From assembly GCF_029675105.1 (NCBI RefSeq), contig NZ_JAQQFV010000002.1:372001-436000 (forward strand): DNA of 64,000 bases. Reading direction: 5' to 3'. Of this stretch, positions 27,701 to 35,792 are shown piece by piece. The position numbers and the translations under genes were made by a program. Each line of letters begins with the position of its first letter. Position 1 is the first letter of the stretch. The DNA comes from Nocardia anocheti (GTDB taxonomy: Bacteria > Actinomycetota > Actinomycetes > Mycobacteriales > Mycobacteriaceae). The notes beneath the pieces were generated by a model, which saw nothing but the letters and a program-made list of their open reading frames with translations, made no database searches and had not been told where the DNA came from.

Positions 27701-28101
27701 TCGCCGTCGGGCACCAGGATGCCGAGCACCCAGTTGACCAGCGTGATGATGACACCGCCCCACAGCGCGGCCCAGAAACCGTCCACGCGCAGGCCGTAGT
27801 CGGTGATCTCGGTGATCTTGGCGGTGAGCCAGAGCATGCCCGCGTTGACCACCAGCAGGAACAGCCCGAGAGTGAGGATCACGAAGGGCAGGGACAGGAG
27901 TTTCACGATCGGCTTGATCACCGCGTTCACGGCGGTGAACACCAGCGCGACGAGCACGATGACCAGGGCCTTGCCCCAGTTGCCCCATTCCTGGGACCAG
28001 TCCGGCGGCACGTAGATGTCGATTTTGTCGATCCACGCGGCCGCTGCCCAGATGGCAACGGCGTTGATGACCAACCGTATTGCTAGCTGCATACCCGCCA
28101 T
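27697..28101 (-). CDS. Phage-holin-family-like membrane protein
   Basis: A 134-residue membrane protein with four predicted helices of the holin_4/YvlD-type family, found widely as chromosomal genes in actinobacteria. Typical pieces are LAIRLVINAVAIWAAAAWI at the N-terminus, VFTAVNAVIKPIVKLLSLPFVILTLGLF in the middle, and WAALWGGVIITLVNWVLGIL at the end. ATG at 28101 or 28092 are both possible. There are no phage neighbours, so a housekeeping membrane role is more likely than lysis. The 56-base gap to the Clp-N gene allows co-transcription. Confidence 0.82.
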   Translation of the reverse strand: MAGMQLAIRLVINAVAIWAAAAWIDKIDIYVPPDWSQEWGNWGKALVIVLVALVFTAVNAVIKPIVKLLSLPFVILTLGLFLLVVNAGMLWLTAKITEITDYGLRVDGFWAALWGGVIITLVNWVLGILVPDGD

Positions 28102-28157
28102 GCTAGGCCCGGAATCGGACATCGCGGCGGGTCTGACACGAATCCCGGGCGCCGAAT

Positions 28158-28739
28158 TCAGGCCGCGCGGTCGAGCATTGCGTGGATGTCGGCGCGCAGC
28201 GTGGCCACCGCCTCGGGCCCGCCGAGCAGCGTGGTGGTCGCGGACCCGTCCGCGCGCAGGATGCCCAACAGCAGGTGGGCCGTGCGGATCTCGCGGTCCT
28301 TGCGGTGGATCGCCTCGCGCAGCGAGAGTTCCAGCGTCTTCTTGGCCGCGGTCGTGAACGGGATGTGCCCCCAGTTGCCGCCGAGTAGTCGCCCGAAGAC
28401 ACCACGCTTGGGTTCCGGTTCGGCGCGGTCCCACGCCTCGGGCCCGAAGTTCTCGGCGACGCTGGCCTGCACGGCGTCGAGATCGATCCCGATCGAGCGC
28501 AGGGCCTCGGCGTCGTCGGCACCCAGCGGCGTCTCGTCCGAGCGCGTGGCCAGGGCGGCGCGCACGCCGTCGGCGGTGATTCCGCGCGCGCTCAGCACCC
28601 CGGCGAGGTCGGAGTCGGCGTGGGTGACCACGCCGAGCAACAGGTGTTCCGGCCCGATCCGGGACGCCCCGAGTTCCCTCGCGTCCTCCTGGGCGACCAC
28701 CACGGCCACGCGGGCGTTCTTGCCGAATTTCTCGAACAT
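28158..28739 (-). CDS. Double Clp-N domain protein without ATPase
   Basis: A 193-residue protein made of two Clp-N repeats (about 2-75 and 115-190), the substrate/adaptor-binding module of ClpC/ClpB, but with no AAA+ domain. Each repeat shows the hallmark AHLLLGIL-like strand-helix (EHLLLGVVTH near 31-40 and AHLLLGILRADGS near 155-167). The first repeat begins MFEKFGKNARVAVVVAQEDAREL. Its ATG shares a base with the TGA of the upstream HTH gene (TGATG), so translation is coupled. It may modulate ClpC1 or bind phospho-arginine-like marks; both are inference from the family. Confidence 0.88.
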   Translation of the reverse strand: MFEKFGKNARVAVVVAQEDARELGASRIGPEHLLLGVVTHADSDLAGVLSARGITADGVRAALATRSDETPLGADDAEALRSIGIDLDAVQASVAENFGPEAWDRAEPEPKRGVFGRLLGGNWGHIPFTTAAKKTLELSLREAIHRKDREIRTAHLLLGILRADGSATTTLLGGPEAVATLRADIHAMLDRAA

Positions 28740-28960
28740 CAGCGGGTTCCACCTTTCCGGTTGTGCTTCTGGTGCACGGCCTGCTTGCTCACCTCGAGTG
28801 CCTCGGCGATGGCCTGCCAGGACCAGCCGTTGGCTCTGGCATTGGCCACCTGGATGGTCTCGAGCCGGTCGGCCAGCCTGCGCAGGGCGAGTACCGCGCG
28901 CAGACCGACCGCGGGATCGGGATTTCCGGCCGCGGCGGCGAGCGTTGTCGCATCGGTCAT
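28739..28960 (-). CDS. Small helix-turn-helix regulator coupled to Clp-N gene
   Basis: A 73-residue DNA-binding protein with a helix-turn-helix near the C-terminus (WSWQAIAEALEVSKQAVHQKHNR, split here as WSWQAIAEALEVSKQ then AVHQKHNRK). The ATG at 28960 has no ribosome site but follows a TTGACA-17-CAAAAT promoter that would start transcription at the start codon. Two perfect inverted repeats overlap this promoter, suggesting autoregulation. It is translationally coupled to the double Clp-N gene, a pairing that recurs in actinobacteria. Confidence 0.85.
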   Translation of the reverse strand: MTDATTLAAAAGNPDPAVGLRAVLALRRLADRLETIQVANARANGWSWQAIAEALEVSKQAVHQKHNRKGGTR

Positions 28961-28963
28961 GGT

Positions 28964-29008
28964 GTCAATTTTGATTGACGATCCTGGCGTTGTCAACAAA
29001 AATTGACA
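28964..29008 (-). promoter_or_regulatory. Promoter with tandem palindromes of the HTH/Clp-N operon
   Basis: On the minus strand TTGACA (28996-28991) is followed after 17 bases by CAAAAT (28973-28968), seven bases before the ATG at 28960, so the mRNA is probably leaderless. GTCAATTTTGATTGAC (28964-28979) and TGTCAACAAAAATTGACA (28991-29008) are perfect inverted repeats that cover the -10 and -35 regions. Confidence 0.7.
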
Positions 29009-29051
29009 TCGTTGAGCGCGAACGGACCCGCGAGAAGTCGGGGAGGGAGGG

Positions 29052-30137
29052 TCAGCCGTTCCAGCGGCCGGTGGCCGCGAACTCGTCGAGGACGGCGGTC
29101 GGGCCGACGAGGTCGAGTTGCTGCTCGGCTACCCAGGTGTCGTCGAAATACGTTCCGGCGTAGCGGTCGCCACCGTCGCACAGCAGCGTCACCACGCTGC
29201 CGCTGCGGCCCTCGGCCAGCAGTTCGGCGATCAGGGCGAAGGCGCCCCACAGATTCGTACCGGTCGAGCCGCCGACGCGACGGCCCAGCACCGCACTGGC
29301 ATGGCGGGCGGTGGCGATCGAGGCCGCGTCGGGCACCAGCATCATCCGGTCGACCACCTGACCGACGAACGACGGCTCCACCCGCGGCCTGCCGATCCCC
29401 TCGATCCGCGACGGCATCCCCGTCTCGTAGCCCGCGTCGCCGGTCTCGTATCCACCGAAGAAGGCCGAGTGCTCGGGATCGACCACGGCCAGCTTGGTCG
29501 CGTGCCTGCGATAGCGCAGGTAGCGGCCGATGGTCGCGCTGGTGCCGCCGGTCCCCGCGCCGACCACGATCCACTCCGGCACCGGATGGGTCTCCAGCGC
29601 GAGCTGCTCGAAGATGGATTCGGCGATGTTGTTGTTCCCACGCCAGTCGGTGGCCCGCTCGGCATGGGTGAACTGGTCCATGAAATGCCCGCCGGACTCC
29701 TCGGCCAGCCGCTTGGCCTCGGTGTACATCTCCGGCGGCCGCCGCACGAAGTGACAGCGCCCGCCCTGCGCCTCGATCAGCGCGATCTTCTGCGGCGAGG
29801 TGGACGCGGGCATCACCGCCACGAAGTCCAGCCCGAGCAGCTTGGCGAAATACGCCTCACTGACCGCCGTCGAGCCCGACGACGCCTCGACCACCGTGGT
29901 CCCCTCGGTCACCCAGCCGTTGCAGATGGCGTAGAGGAACAGCGAGCGCGCCAGCCGGTGCTTGAGGCTGCCGGTGATGTGGGTGGACTCGTCCTTGAGG
30001 TAGAGCTGCACCGGCCAGTCGGCGGGCAGCGGATAGCGCAGCAGATGGGTGTCGGCCGAGCGCTGGGCGTCGGCGTCGATCAGCCGGACGGCGTTGTCGA
30101 CCCAGGCGCGCGGGGCGCTGTGGTCGACGACCTTCAC
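29052..30137 (-). CDS. CysK2-like PLP-dependent cysteine synthase family enzyme
   Basis: A fold-type II PLP enzyme of 361 residues. The Schiff-base lysine lies in [15 protein letters not shown] near residue 58, a substrate loop is [11 protein letters not shown] near 86-96, and the phosphate loop is [14 protein letters not shown] near 194-207. The overall form, with the [19 protein letters not shown]-terminus, resembles the M. tuberculosis S-sulfocysteine synthase CysK2 more than CysK1 or CysM. GTG at 30137 overlaps the stop of the DUF4229 gene (GTGA). Donor and acceptor cannot be read from the sequence. Confidence 0.85.
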   Translation of the reverse strand: MKVVDHSAPRAWVDNAVRLIDADAQRSADTHLLRYPLPADWPVQLYLKDESTHITGSLKHRLARSLFLYAICNGWVTEGTTVVEASSGSTAVSEAYFAKLLGLDFVAVMPASTSPQKIALIEAQGGRCHFVRRPPEMYTEAKRLAEESGGHFMDQFTHAERATDWRGNNNIAESIFEQLALETHPVPEWIVVGAGTGGTSATIGRYLRYRRHATKLAVVDPEHSAFFGGYETGDAGYETGMPSRIEGIGRPRVEPSFVGQVVDRMMLVPDAASIATARHASAVLGRRVGGSTGTNLWGAFALIAELLAEGRSGSVVTLLCDGGDRYAGTYFDDTWVAEQQLDLVGPTAVLDEFAATGRWNG

Positions 30138-30460
30138 GCGGCCGACCCGTCGTCGTCACCCCGCAAGCGGGCCCGCAGTTGCGCCTTGTCCTGGCGACGC
30201 CGGGCGTCGACGATCGCGATGTCCTCGTTGACCTTGGTCCGCAGCGACTTGAACAGGGTGAGCGAGAGCGGCATCGCGACCAGCAACGCGAACAGCGCGG
30301 CGACGATGATCGGGATATCGACCCCGATCAGCGCGGCGACGCCGATAATGAGCGCGGCGATCACCACCACCAGGCCGAGGCGGGCCAGCGTGTAGAGGGC
30401 CAGATTGCGGAAAAGCCGCTTTCCCGCGCCTGAACCTTGCTGACCGGTTGCTTCACTCAC
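30134..30460 (-). CDS. DUF4229-like membrane protein
   Basis: A 108-residue protein with two hydrophobic helices (about 20-45 and 47-68) and a basic/acidic cytoplasmic tail [20 protein letters not shown]. It fits the small DUF4229 family found near menA in actinobacteria. GTG at 30460 is the start; the TGA overlaps the CysK2-like start by four bases, implying coupled translation. Function unknown. Confidence 0.8.
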   Translation of the reverse strand: MSEATGQQGSGAGKRLFRNLALYTLARLGLVVVIAALIIGVAALIGVDIPIIVAALFALLVAMPLSLTLFKSLRTKVNEDIAIVDARRRQDKAQLRARLRGDDDGSAA

Positions 30461-30624
30461 GCCAACAGCCTAACCCCGCGACCGGACCGCTCGGCGCAGC
30501 CCCGTTCGCGGCTTTTGTCTATTACTTCCCCTTTACCAACAGTAGGTGGTTCGACTAGGTGGGGGTCGCAGTGCGACGATGACGCCATCTGATGAGGGAA
30601 CTGTCGAGAACGGAGAGGTTAGCT

Positions 30625-30834
30625 ATGACTGCGATCACCGTCGGCGGCCAGGACACTCTGCTGACACCAGGCCAAGTGGCCGCCATGTTCCACGTAGACC
30701 CGAAGACCGTCACACGGTGGGCTCATGCGGGCAGGCTCGGTTCGCTGCGCACGCCGGGCGGACATCGCCGCTTCCGCGAGTCCGAAGTGTTGCAGTTGCT
30801 CAGGTCGCTCACCACCGAGGCAGCCCCGCGCTGA
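30625..30834 (+). CDS. bldC: BldC-type MerR-like regulator
   Basis: A 69-residue DNA-binding protein that is essentially one MerR-type winged helix: LLTPGQVAAMFHVDPKTVTRW, then AGRLGSLRTPGGHRRFRE. This is the BldC signature, known from Streptomyces as a developmental regulator that binds cooperatively to direct repeats. ATG at 30625 with GAGAGG upstream gives the same length as Streptomyces BldC; an ATG 33 bases earlier is less likely. A terminator follows directly. Confidence 0.92.
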   Translation: MTAITVGGQDTLLTPGQVAAMFHVDPKTVTRWAHAGRLGSLRTPGGHRRFRESEVLQLLRSLTTEAAPR

Positions 30835-30847
30835 CCCCACACCGGCG

Positions 30848-30871
30848 ACGCGAGCCTGTCGGGGCTCGCGT
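30848..30871 (+). terminator. Terminator after bldC
   Basis: ACGCGAGCC and GGCTCGCGT form a 9-bp stem with a 6-base loop, followed by TTGCC, starting 13 bases after the bldC stop. Confidence 0.7.
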
Positions 30872-30949
30872 TTGCCGGGTATTTCCCTTCCGTTGCGGAT
30901 GTGCACACGGCGCGGACACGGCTACCCTCGATACCAGGAGGTGAGCGAC

Positions 30950-31129
30950 GTGACGTACCTGTTGGCACTCATCGCGATCGTGGCCGTGGCGGTGCTGTGC
31001 TGGAAGGCGTTCGGCCCCGAGAAGCCCCATCCGAACTCCACCCGTCGACCGATCCTCGGTCCCGACGACGATCCGGAATTCCTCTGGCGCCTCGGTAAGC
31101 AGCACCGCGACGATTCCGGCGATCTCTGA
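30950..31129 (+). CDS. Small single-pass membrane protein
   Basis: A 59-residue protein with one N-terminal transmembrane helix (TYLLALIAIVAVAVLCW) and a polar tail that includes GPDDDPEFLWRLGKQHRDD. The GTG at 30950 was chosen because AGGAGG ends seven bases before it; the GTG at 30941 would overlap that site. No family recognised. It lies between bldC and an unrecognised zinc-ribbon gene, on the same strand, behind the bldC terminator. Confidence 0.7.
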   Translation: MTYLLALIAIVAVAVLCWKAFGPEKPHPNSTRRPILGPDDDPEFLWRLGKQHRDDSGDL

Positions 31130-31227
31130 GACCGGCCGTGGCCCGGCCCACCCGCCGGGTCGGCTCGGCATCATACCGGCCAGTCGGGATGAAACATGCC
31201 ATCGTGAGCTGGCACACACACCCCCGA

Positions 31228-31256
31228 TTGCAGCGCGAAAAACCCGGGTAGATAAC
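31228..31256 (+). promoter_or_regulatory. Putative leaderless promoter
   Basis: TTGCAG (31228-31233), 17 bases, then GATAAC (31251-31256). The predicted transcription start falls within two bases of the GTG at 31265, and no ribosome site is present, which suggests a leaderless mRNA. Confidence 0.5.
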
Positions 31257-31264
31257 GTATTCCG

Positions 31265-31915
31265 GTGATCGATGTGCAGCAGGGTTCCATTCCGACCACT
31301 TGGCGCGCGGCCGACGGCAGCGCCGTGACGTTCACCGAGGCACGGTCGGCATGGACCAGTGCGGCACACGAGGTGCTCGCCGCGACCGCGTCGCGCTTCA
31401 ACAACTTCATCGTCAACACCGAGCTGGCGGAACTGGTCCAGGAAGAGTCCGGGATCCGCACCCAGGTGAAGTGGCAGCACTGGCTGCCCGTCGTGCTCGA
31501 CCGCGTCGCCGAGCACTGTCACAAGAACAACGAACCGCCGCTGAGCGCCCTGTGCGTGCGCCGCAACCAGACCGTCGGCACCGGCTACCGCTACATCCTC
31601 GAACTCGCGGGCCTGCCCATCCCCGACGACCTCGAGATGCACGCCGCCGCCGCCCGCTGGCAGTGCTACCAGCACTACGCCACCGACCTCCCCGCCGACG
31701 GCGGCCTGCCCACCCTCCCCCCGAAGGTCGCCGCCGTCCGCCAGCGCACCTCCCAGGACCTGGCCGCCACCGAAGCCGCCGAAGCGGTCGAAGCCAAGCG
31801 CACCGCCACCTCCCGCCGCACCGTCACCATCCCCAAGCCCGAACCCGTCCGCAAACCGGTCTGCCTCACCTGCCACGTAGAACTCCCCGCCAACAAGATC
31901 TGCTACTACTGCTGA
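31265..31915 (+). CDS. Hypothetical protein with C-terminal zinc-ribbon-like knuckle
   Basis: A 216-residue protein I do not recognise. The N-terminal two thirds are predicted helical, with a conserved-looking core ELVQEESGIRTQVKWQHWL followed by RVAEHCHKNNEPPLSALCV. A basic Ala/Arg linker (KRTATSRRTVTIPKPEPVRK) leads to a C-terminal CLTCHVELPANKICYYC, two CxxC pairs that could bind zinc. The final cysteine is the last residue. Start is GTG at 31265, preceded by a likely leaderless promoter. Nucleic-acid binding is plausible from the basic linker and zinc knuckle but unproven. Confidence 0.72.
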   Translation: MIDVQQGSIPTTWRAADGSAVTFTEARSAWTSAAHEVLAATASRFNNFIVNTELAELVQEESGIRTQVKWQHWLPVVLDRVAEHCHKNNEPPLSALCVRRNQTVGTGYRYILELAGLPIPDDLEMHAAAARWQCYQHYATDLPADGGLPTLPPKVAAVRQRTSQDLAATEAAEAVEAKRTATSRRTVTIPKPEPVRKPVCLTCHVELPANKICYYC

Positions 31916-31925
31916 TCCCCGATCA

Positions 31926-32246
31926 TCACCCGATGCCTGGACGCTCCCCGGAGCATCCGGGCATCGTCGTCCCCAGACCCGTCGCCCCGGCCTCGACGCG
32001 ATAGACCACCTCTTTCCCCCGCTGCTTCGGCGTCCACCCCCGGCGAAGCGCGCGGTGCACAGCCCCTGCCACCACCCGCGGAGTGATGACCGTGCCGTGC
32101 TCCACCCAGGTCACCATGCGCTGCCCCGCCCCTTCGGCGATCTCGACGACAATCCCCAGCCCCGGCTCGTCATCCGGCGAGACGACCCACCGATAACATT
32201 CCCCGTCCAGATGCAGAATCCGTGTTCCCCGCCGTGCGATACCCAT
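31926..32246 (-). CDS. Hypothetical protein, small conserved-looking domain
   Basis: A 106-residue soluble protein starting MGIARRGTRILHLDGECYRWVV, with VSPDDEPGLGIVVE and QRMVTWVEHGTVITPRVV blocks, and RRGWTPKQRGKEVVYRV near the C-terminus. The pattern looks like a real domain with mixed beta strands, but I cannot name it. ATG at 32246 is the most conservative start; in-frame GTG codons upstream could extend it. It is convergent with the zinc-ribbon protein gene (gap of 10 bases). Confidence 0.6.
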   Translation of the reverse strand: MGIARRGTRILHLDGECYRWVVSPDDEPGLGIVVEIAEGAGQRMVTWVEHGTVITPRVVAGAVHRALRRGWTPKQRGKEVVYRVEAGATGLGTTMPGCSGERPGIG

Positions 32247-32549
32247 GCGCCCACTGAACACACCGCGATCCCGCACCCGCAAACGATTTTCGAGCCGAGC
32301 CCACCACACGCGGCCGCACGGTCGAGCGCTTCGATCTCTATCGCGGTAATGAACTCGGTGACCTCCGAGCTATACATGCCCCCAGCTGTTCATTCACACC
32401 GGTGGACAAGCCGTTCACAGCGAACGAGTGCCACACACATCCCGCTGACAGTCTCGGGGTCCGCCCGCTGATTTCCTGGCGCCGAGTGGCAGCTGAGCAT
32501 GTCCTTAGCTGATCTGCGATCGTTCCGGCGCAATTGACATAGTCTTGGT

Positions 32550-33206
32550 ATGGGCCTCTGGACAGATCAATTCCTCGCCCCGGCCGAGGCATTTCTCCCG
32601 GAGGCGGCGGAGTTCGCCGAGCTGGCGGCGGGGATGATTCGCGATCAGGTGGCGTGCGCGCCCTGGACGCTGGTCGCCGGTGAGCTGTCCGCCAACGCGG
32701 AACTGCCCTATGCCGGGATTCTCGGTGATATCCGCTGGAGCATCAGTGACGGCTCGATGACCGTCGGCGACGAGCGAAGCACCGAACGCGCCGAGTGGGC
32801 CGGAGATCAGGTGCCGCCCTGGGGCCAGGCTCTCGAAGTCGGCCGGGTGCTGGCGAGTGGGATCGATCCCGCGGATATCCGGCCCGCGCTCGCCGCCGCA
32901 CCGTATGGACAACAGGACATCGCCATCGTCTTCGACCAACTCGACTTCGGCAATCCCGTGGTGCTGAACCATTTCTGGTGCGAAGACAGCCGAATCCAGC
33001 TGACCTGTTTCGCACTCGCTCGCCCACAGCATCGACCGCTGTCTGCCAGTACGCTCGCCGATCCGGACAACGGACCGGTGCACGCGGTACAGACGTTCGT
33101 GTCGGTCGGCTACAAGCTGGGCGACAGCACACCGTGCCCGGCGATCGCAGCTGCCGCTGCGCGAGTCCTCGGACCGGACCTGGTGGTAGGTCGGACGATC
33201 AGTTGA
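32550..33206 (+). CDS. Hypothetical protein of unknown family
   Basis: A 218-residue soluble protein with no signal peptide or membrane helix. It has an acidic N-terminal helical part (FLAPAEAFLPEAAEFAELAAG), a central region ADIRPALAAAPYGQQDIAIVFDQLD, and a C-terminal Ala-rich helix. ATG at 32550 has no ribosome site; TAGTCT upstream (32540-32545) could be a -10 element of a nearly leaderless transcript. The gene overlaps the ccsB stop region by eight bases, convergently. I do not recognise it. The 240 bases upstream are less GC-rich than the surroundings and show no gene. Confidence 0.65.
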   Translation: MGLWTDQFLAPAEAFLPEAAEFAELAAGMIRDQVACAPWTLVAGELSANAELPYAGILGDIRWSISDGSMTVGDERSTERAEWAGDQVPPWGQALEVGRVLASGIDPADIRPALAAAPYGQQDIAIVFDQLDFGNPVVLNHFWCEDSRIQLTCFALARPQHRPLSASTLADPDNGPVHAVQTFVSVGYKLGDSTPCPAIAAAAARVLGPDLVVGRTIS

Positions 33207-34164
33207 GACCCGCGTAGCTGTGCAACCCGCTGATCACCATGTTGATGATGAACAGGTTGAACAGCATCGCCACGAAACCGGCGATGTTGATCCAGGCGGC
33301 CTTGGTGTCGCGCCAGCCGGAGGTGGCTCGGGCGTGGAGGTAGGCGGCGTAGAGGACCCAGGCGATGAAGGAGCAGGTTTCCTTGGGGTCCCAGCCCCAG
33401 AAGCGGCCCCAGGCGGCTTCGGCCCAGATGGCGCCGAGGATGACGCCCGCGCCGAAGAGAGGGAAGCCGATGATGGTGGTTTTGTAGGCGAGTTGGTCGA
33501 GGCTGCGGGCGTCGGGGAGGCGGCGGGCGATGGTGCCGAGGATGTTGTTGGATTCCTCGCCCGCGGGTTGGCGCATGCGGTACAGGTACAGCAGGCTGGC
33601 TACGCCGGAGACCAGGAAGACGCCGCTGCCGATGCTGACGATGGTGACGTGGATGGGCAGCCAGAACGAGCGCAGCGCGGGGACCACGGGGGCGGCGTCG
33701 GCGTAGAGGACGGTGCCCGCGAGGAACATCAGGATCAGCACGGGGACCAGCAGGAACGCCCACATGGCCCGGTAGCGCTGGTCGCGCAGGAAGTACAGGC
33801 CGATCACCACGGCGGCCGCGGTGGCCATGGTGGTGAACTCGTACATGTTGCCCAGCGGGAAGCGGTGGGTCGCGAAACCGCGCAGCACGATCGAGCCCAC
33901 GTGCAGGGCGGCGCCGACGATCAGCACGGCGAAGGCCATGTTGCCGAGGCGTTCGCTCAGCGGCTTGACCGGCGGCGCCTCGATCCGGCCGGGGACGTCC
34001 GGGTCGGCGGGCGCGCCCACGGTGACCAACTCGCGCGCGGCGACCTGCTTGGCGCGCGCCGAGGCGTACTGCACGATCAGCAGGACCGTGGCCAGGGCGT
34101 AGATCGCCATGGCCGACATGAAGGCGAAATCGCTGTAGCGCGCCAGCGTCTCGTCGATCTGCAT
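33199..34164 (-). CDS. ccsB: System II cytochrome c biogenesis protein CcsB (CcsA family)
   Basis: A 321-residue membrane protein with about eight predicted helices that handles haem and ligates it to apocytochrome c outside the membrane together with ResB. The haem-handling WWD-type motif is WGRFWGWDPKETCSFIAW near 247-264, and histidines flank it (FATHRFPLGNMYEF near 98 and FWLPIHVTIVS near 172). ATG at 34164 shares a base with the resB TGA (TGATG). Last gene of the hemL-ccs chain; corresponds to Rv0529 by position. Confidence 0.95.
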   Translation of the reverse strand: MQIDETLARYSDFAFMSAMAIYALATVLLIVQYASARAKQVAARELVTVGAPADPDVPGRIEAPPVKPLSERLGNMAFAVLIVGAALHVGSIVLRGFATHRFPLGNMYEFTTMATAAAVVIGLYFLRDQRYRAMWAFLLVPVLILMFLAGTVLYADAAPVVPALRSFWLPIHVTIVSIGSGVFLVSGVASLLYLYRMRQPAGEESNNILGTIARRLPDARSLDQLAYKTTIIGFPLFGAGVILGAIWAEAAWGRFWGWDPKETCSFIAWVLYAAYLHARATSGWRDTKAAWINIAGFVAMLFNLFIINMVISGLHSYAGLN

Positions 34165-35792
34165 CAGTTCTCCGCTCCCAGCAGCCGTGCCCGCAGTCGA
34201 TCGAATTCGCCGCCCCAGCCCGCTTGATCGCTTCTGGCCAGGCCGCCCATCTCTACTACGGTGCGTCGTTGGTCCACGGTACCCGTACCGCTGTCGGCGG
34301 GGTAGGCCCGGACCCAGATCCGGCGCCGCTTCACCAGCAGCGATACCAGCAGACCGGCCATCATGGTCAGCGCGCTGATCAGCACCCACTGCTGGGCGGG
34401 GTCGTGCGAGACCTGCAGGTTGACGAATTCCTTCGCCCCGTCGAAGCTCACCTTCGTCCCGTTGGGCAGCGTGGTCGACTCCCCCGGCCGCAGGTTGACC
34501 CTGGCCTCCTTGGTGAGCCTGCCCTGCTTGATCATCTCCGGGTCCAGCGCGAACAGCGACTGCGAGCGGCCGGTGTCCAGGCCGGTGTTGCCGCGGTAGA
34601 TGTCGACGGCGACGGCCGGATCGTCCATCCGCGGGAACGACGAGGTGAGCAGGCTGCCGTGCATCAGCGCGGTGGGCGCGAACAGGCCCTCGATGGCGAT
34701 CTGGTTCTGGCGGCGCTCCTCGTCGGTGGCGTACATGCCGCCGGGCGGGTCGATGCGCAGGGCGCCGCTGGACAGGAAGGTCTGGGCGTCGTCGGGGCGC
34801 CACTGGATGGTCTCGGTGCGGGTCTGCCCGTTCGGGAAGGTGACGGTGAACGTCGGCGCGAAACCGTGTCCCTGCAGGTAGACGCGGTCACCGGCGACGC
34901 GCAGCGGGTGGTTCACCGCGATCTCGGTGCTGCGCCAGGTGTCGGTGCTCAGGTCGGCACCGGCCTGGTAGTCGATGTTGGAGGTGAACATCTCGGCCTG
35001 ACCGTTGGGCAGGTAGTCGGCCTTGAAGTCCTTGACCTTGACGCACAGCGGGGTCATCCCGGTGCCGTCGTTGACATTGCCCGCGCGGAACGAGTCGAAC
35101 ACCGCGGGCGAGGTGGTGCAGAAACCGGGGCCGTTGTCGGCGATCACGATGACATTGCCCTCGTAGCCGAACAGCTTGCCCAGCGCGATCGCGACCAGCA
35201 GCCCCACCAGCGACAGGTGGAACACCAGGTTGCCGAACTCGCGCAGGTACCCCTTCTCCGCCGACAGCGTCACCTCGCCGTCGCGCTGACCGGGCCGCAC
35301 CTCGGTGCGCCAGCCGCGCAGTTGTCCGCGCGCCTGCTCGACGAAGGCGGCGGCGTCGACGTCGACGGTCTCGCTGCCGTGGTGCGGCAACCGGCCCAGA
35401 TTGCGGGGCGCGGCCACCGGCGGCGTGCGCAGCGAGCGGTAGTGGTCCCAGCAGCGCGGCAGGATGCAGCCGACCAGCGAGATGAACAGCAGCACGTAGA
35501 TGGCGGTGAACCAGAAGCTGCCGAACACGTCGAACAGTTCGAAGCGGTCCATCCACGGACCCAGCGTCGGCCGATCGGCGATGTACTGGTCGACCTTCTG
35601 CGCGTTGAGGCTGCGCTGGGGCAGCAGCGCGCCGGGGATCGCGGCCAGGGCCAGCAGGAACAGCAGGACCAGGGCGGTGCGCATACTGGTCAGGCCACGC
35701 CACGAATTGCGGACCAGGGCCCAGGCGCGCCCCGGCAGGGACTGCCTGCGGGGCGGGGCGGGGGTGGTGGGTGGAGTCAGTGTGTCAGTCAT
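34164..35792 (-). CDS. resB: Cytochrome c biogenesis protein ResB
   Basis: A 542-residue ResB/Ccs1 protein, partner of CcsB. There are three N-terminal transmembrane helices (about 40-60, 95-115, 187-205), a large exported domain of about 240 residues, and a final helix near 460-480 with a basic cytoplasmic tail. The N-terminal Pro-rich stretch TPPTTPAPPRRQ precedes the membrane part. ATG at 35792 shares one base with the ccdA stop. Required for covalent haem attachment at the outer face of the membrane. Confidence 0.95.
   Translation of the reverse strand: MTDTLTPPTTPAPPRRQSLPGRAWALVRNSWRGLTSMRTALVLLFLLALAAIPGALLPQRSLNAQKVDQYIADRPTLGPWMDRFELFDVFGSFWFTAIYVLLFISLVGCILPRCWDHYRSLRTPPVAAPRNLGRLPHHGSETVDVDAAAFVEQARGQLRGWRTEVRPGQRDGEVTLSAEKGYLREFGNLVFHLSLVGLLVAIALGKLFGYEGNVIVIADNGPGFCTTSPAVFDSFRAGNVNDGTGMTPLCVKVKDFKADYLPNGQAEMFTSNIDYQAGADLSTDTWRSTEIAVNHPLRVAGDRVYLQGHGFAPTFTVTFPNGQTRTETIQWRPDDAQTFLSSGALRIDPPGGMYATDEERRQNQIAIEGLFAPTALMHGSLLTSSFPRMDDPAVAVDIYRGNTGLDTGRSQSLFALDPEMIKQGRLTKEARVNLRPGESTTLPNGTKVSFDGAKEFVNLQVSHDPAQQWVLISALTMMAGLLVSLLVKRRRIWVRAYPADSGTGTVDQRRTVVEMGGLARSDQAGWGGEFDRLRARLLGAEN

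Noticed and set aside
27697..28101. Prophage holin
   Set aside because: The protein resembles the holin_4-type membrane family, but no lysis, capsid or integrase genes are nearby; such genes are common chromosomal genes in actinobacteria.
32111..32377. 88-residue minus-strand frame starting MYSSEVTEFITAIEIEAL
   Set aside because: The first codons look coding-like, but it overlaps the better frame at 31926-32246 for most of its length and has no family features; an ancient frameshifted extension cannot be excluded.
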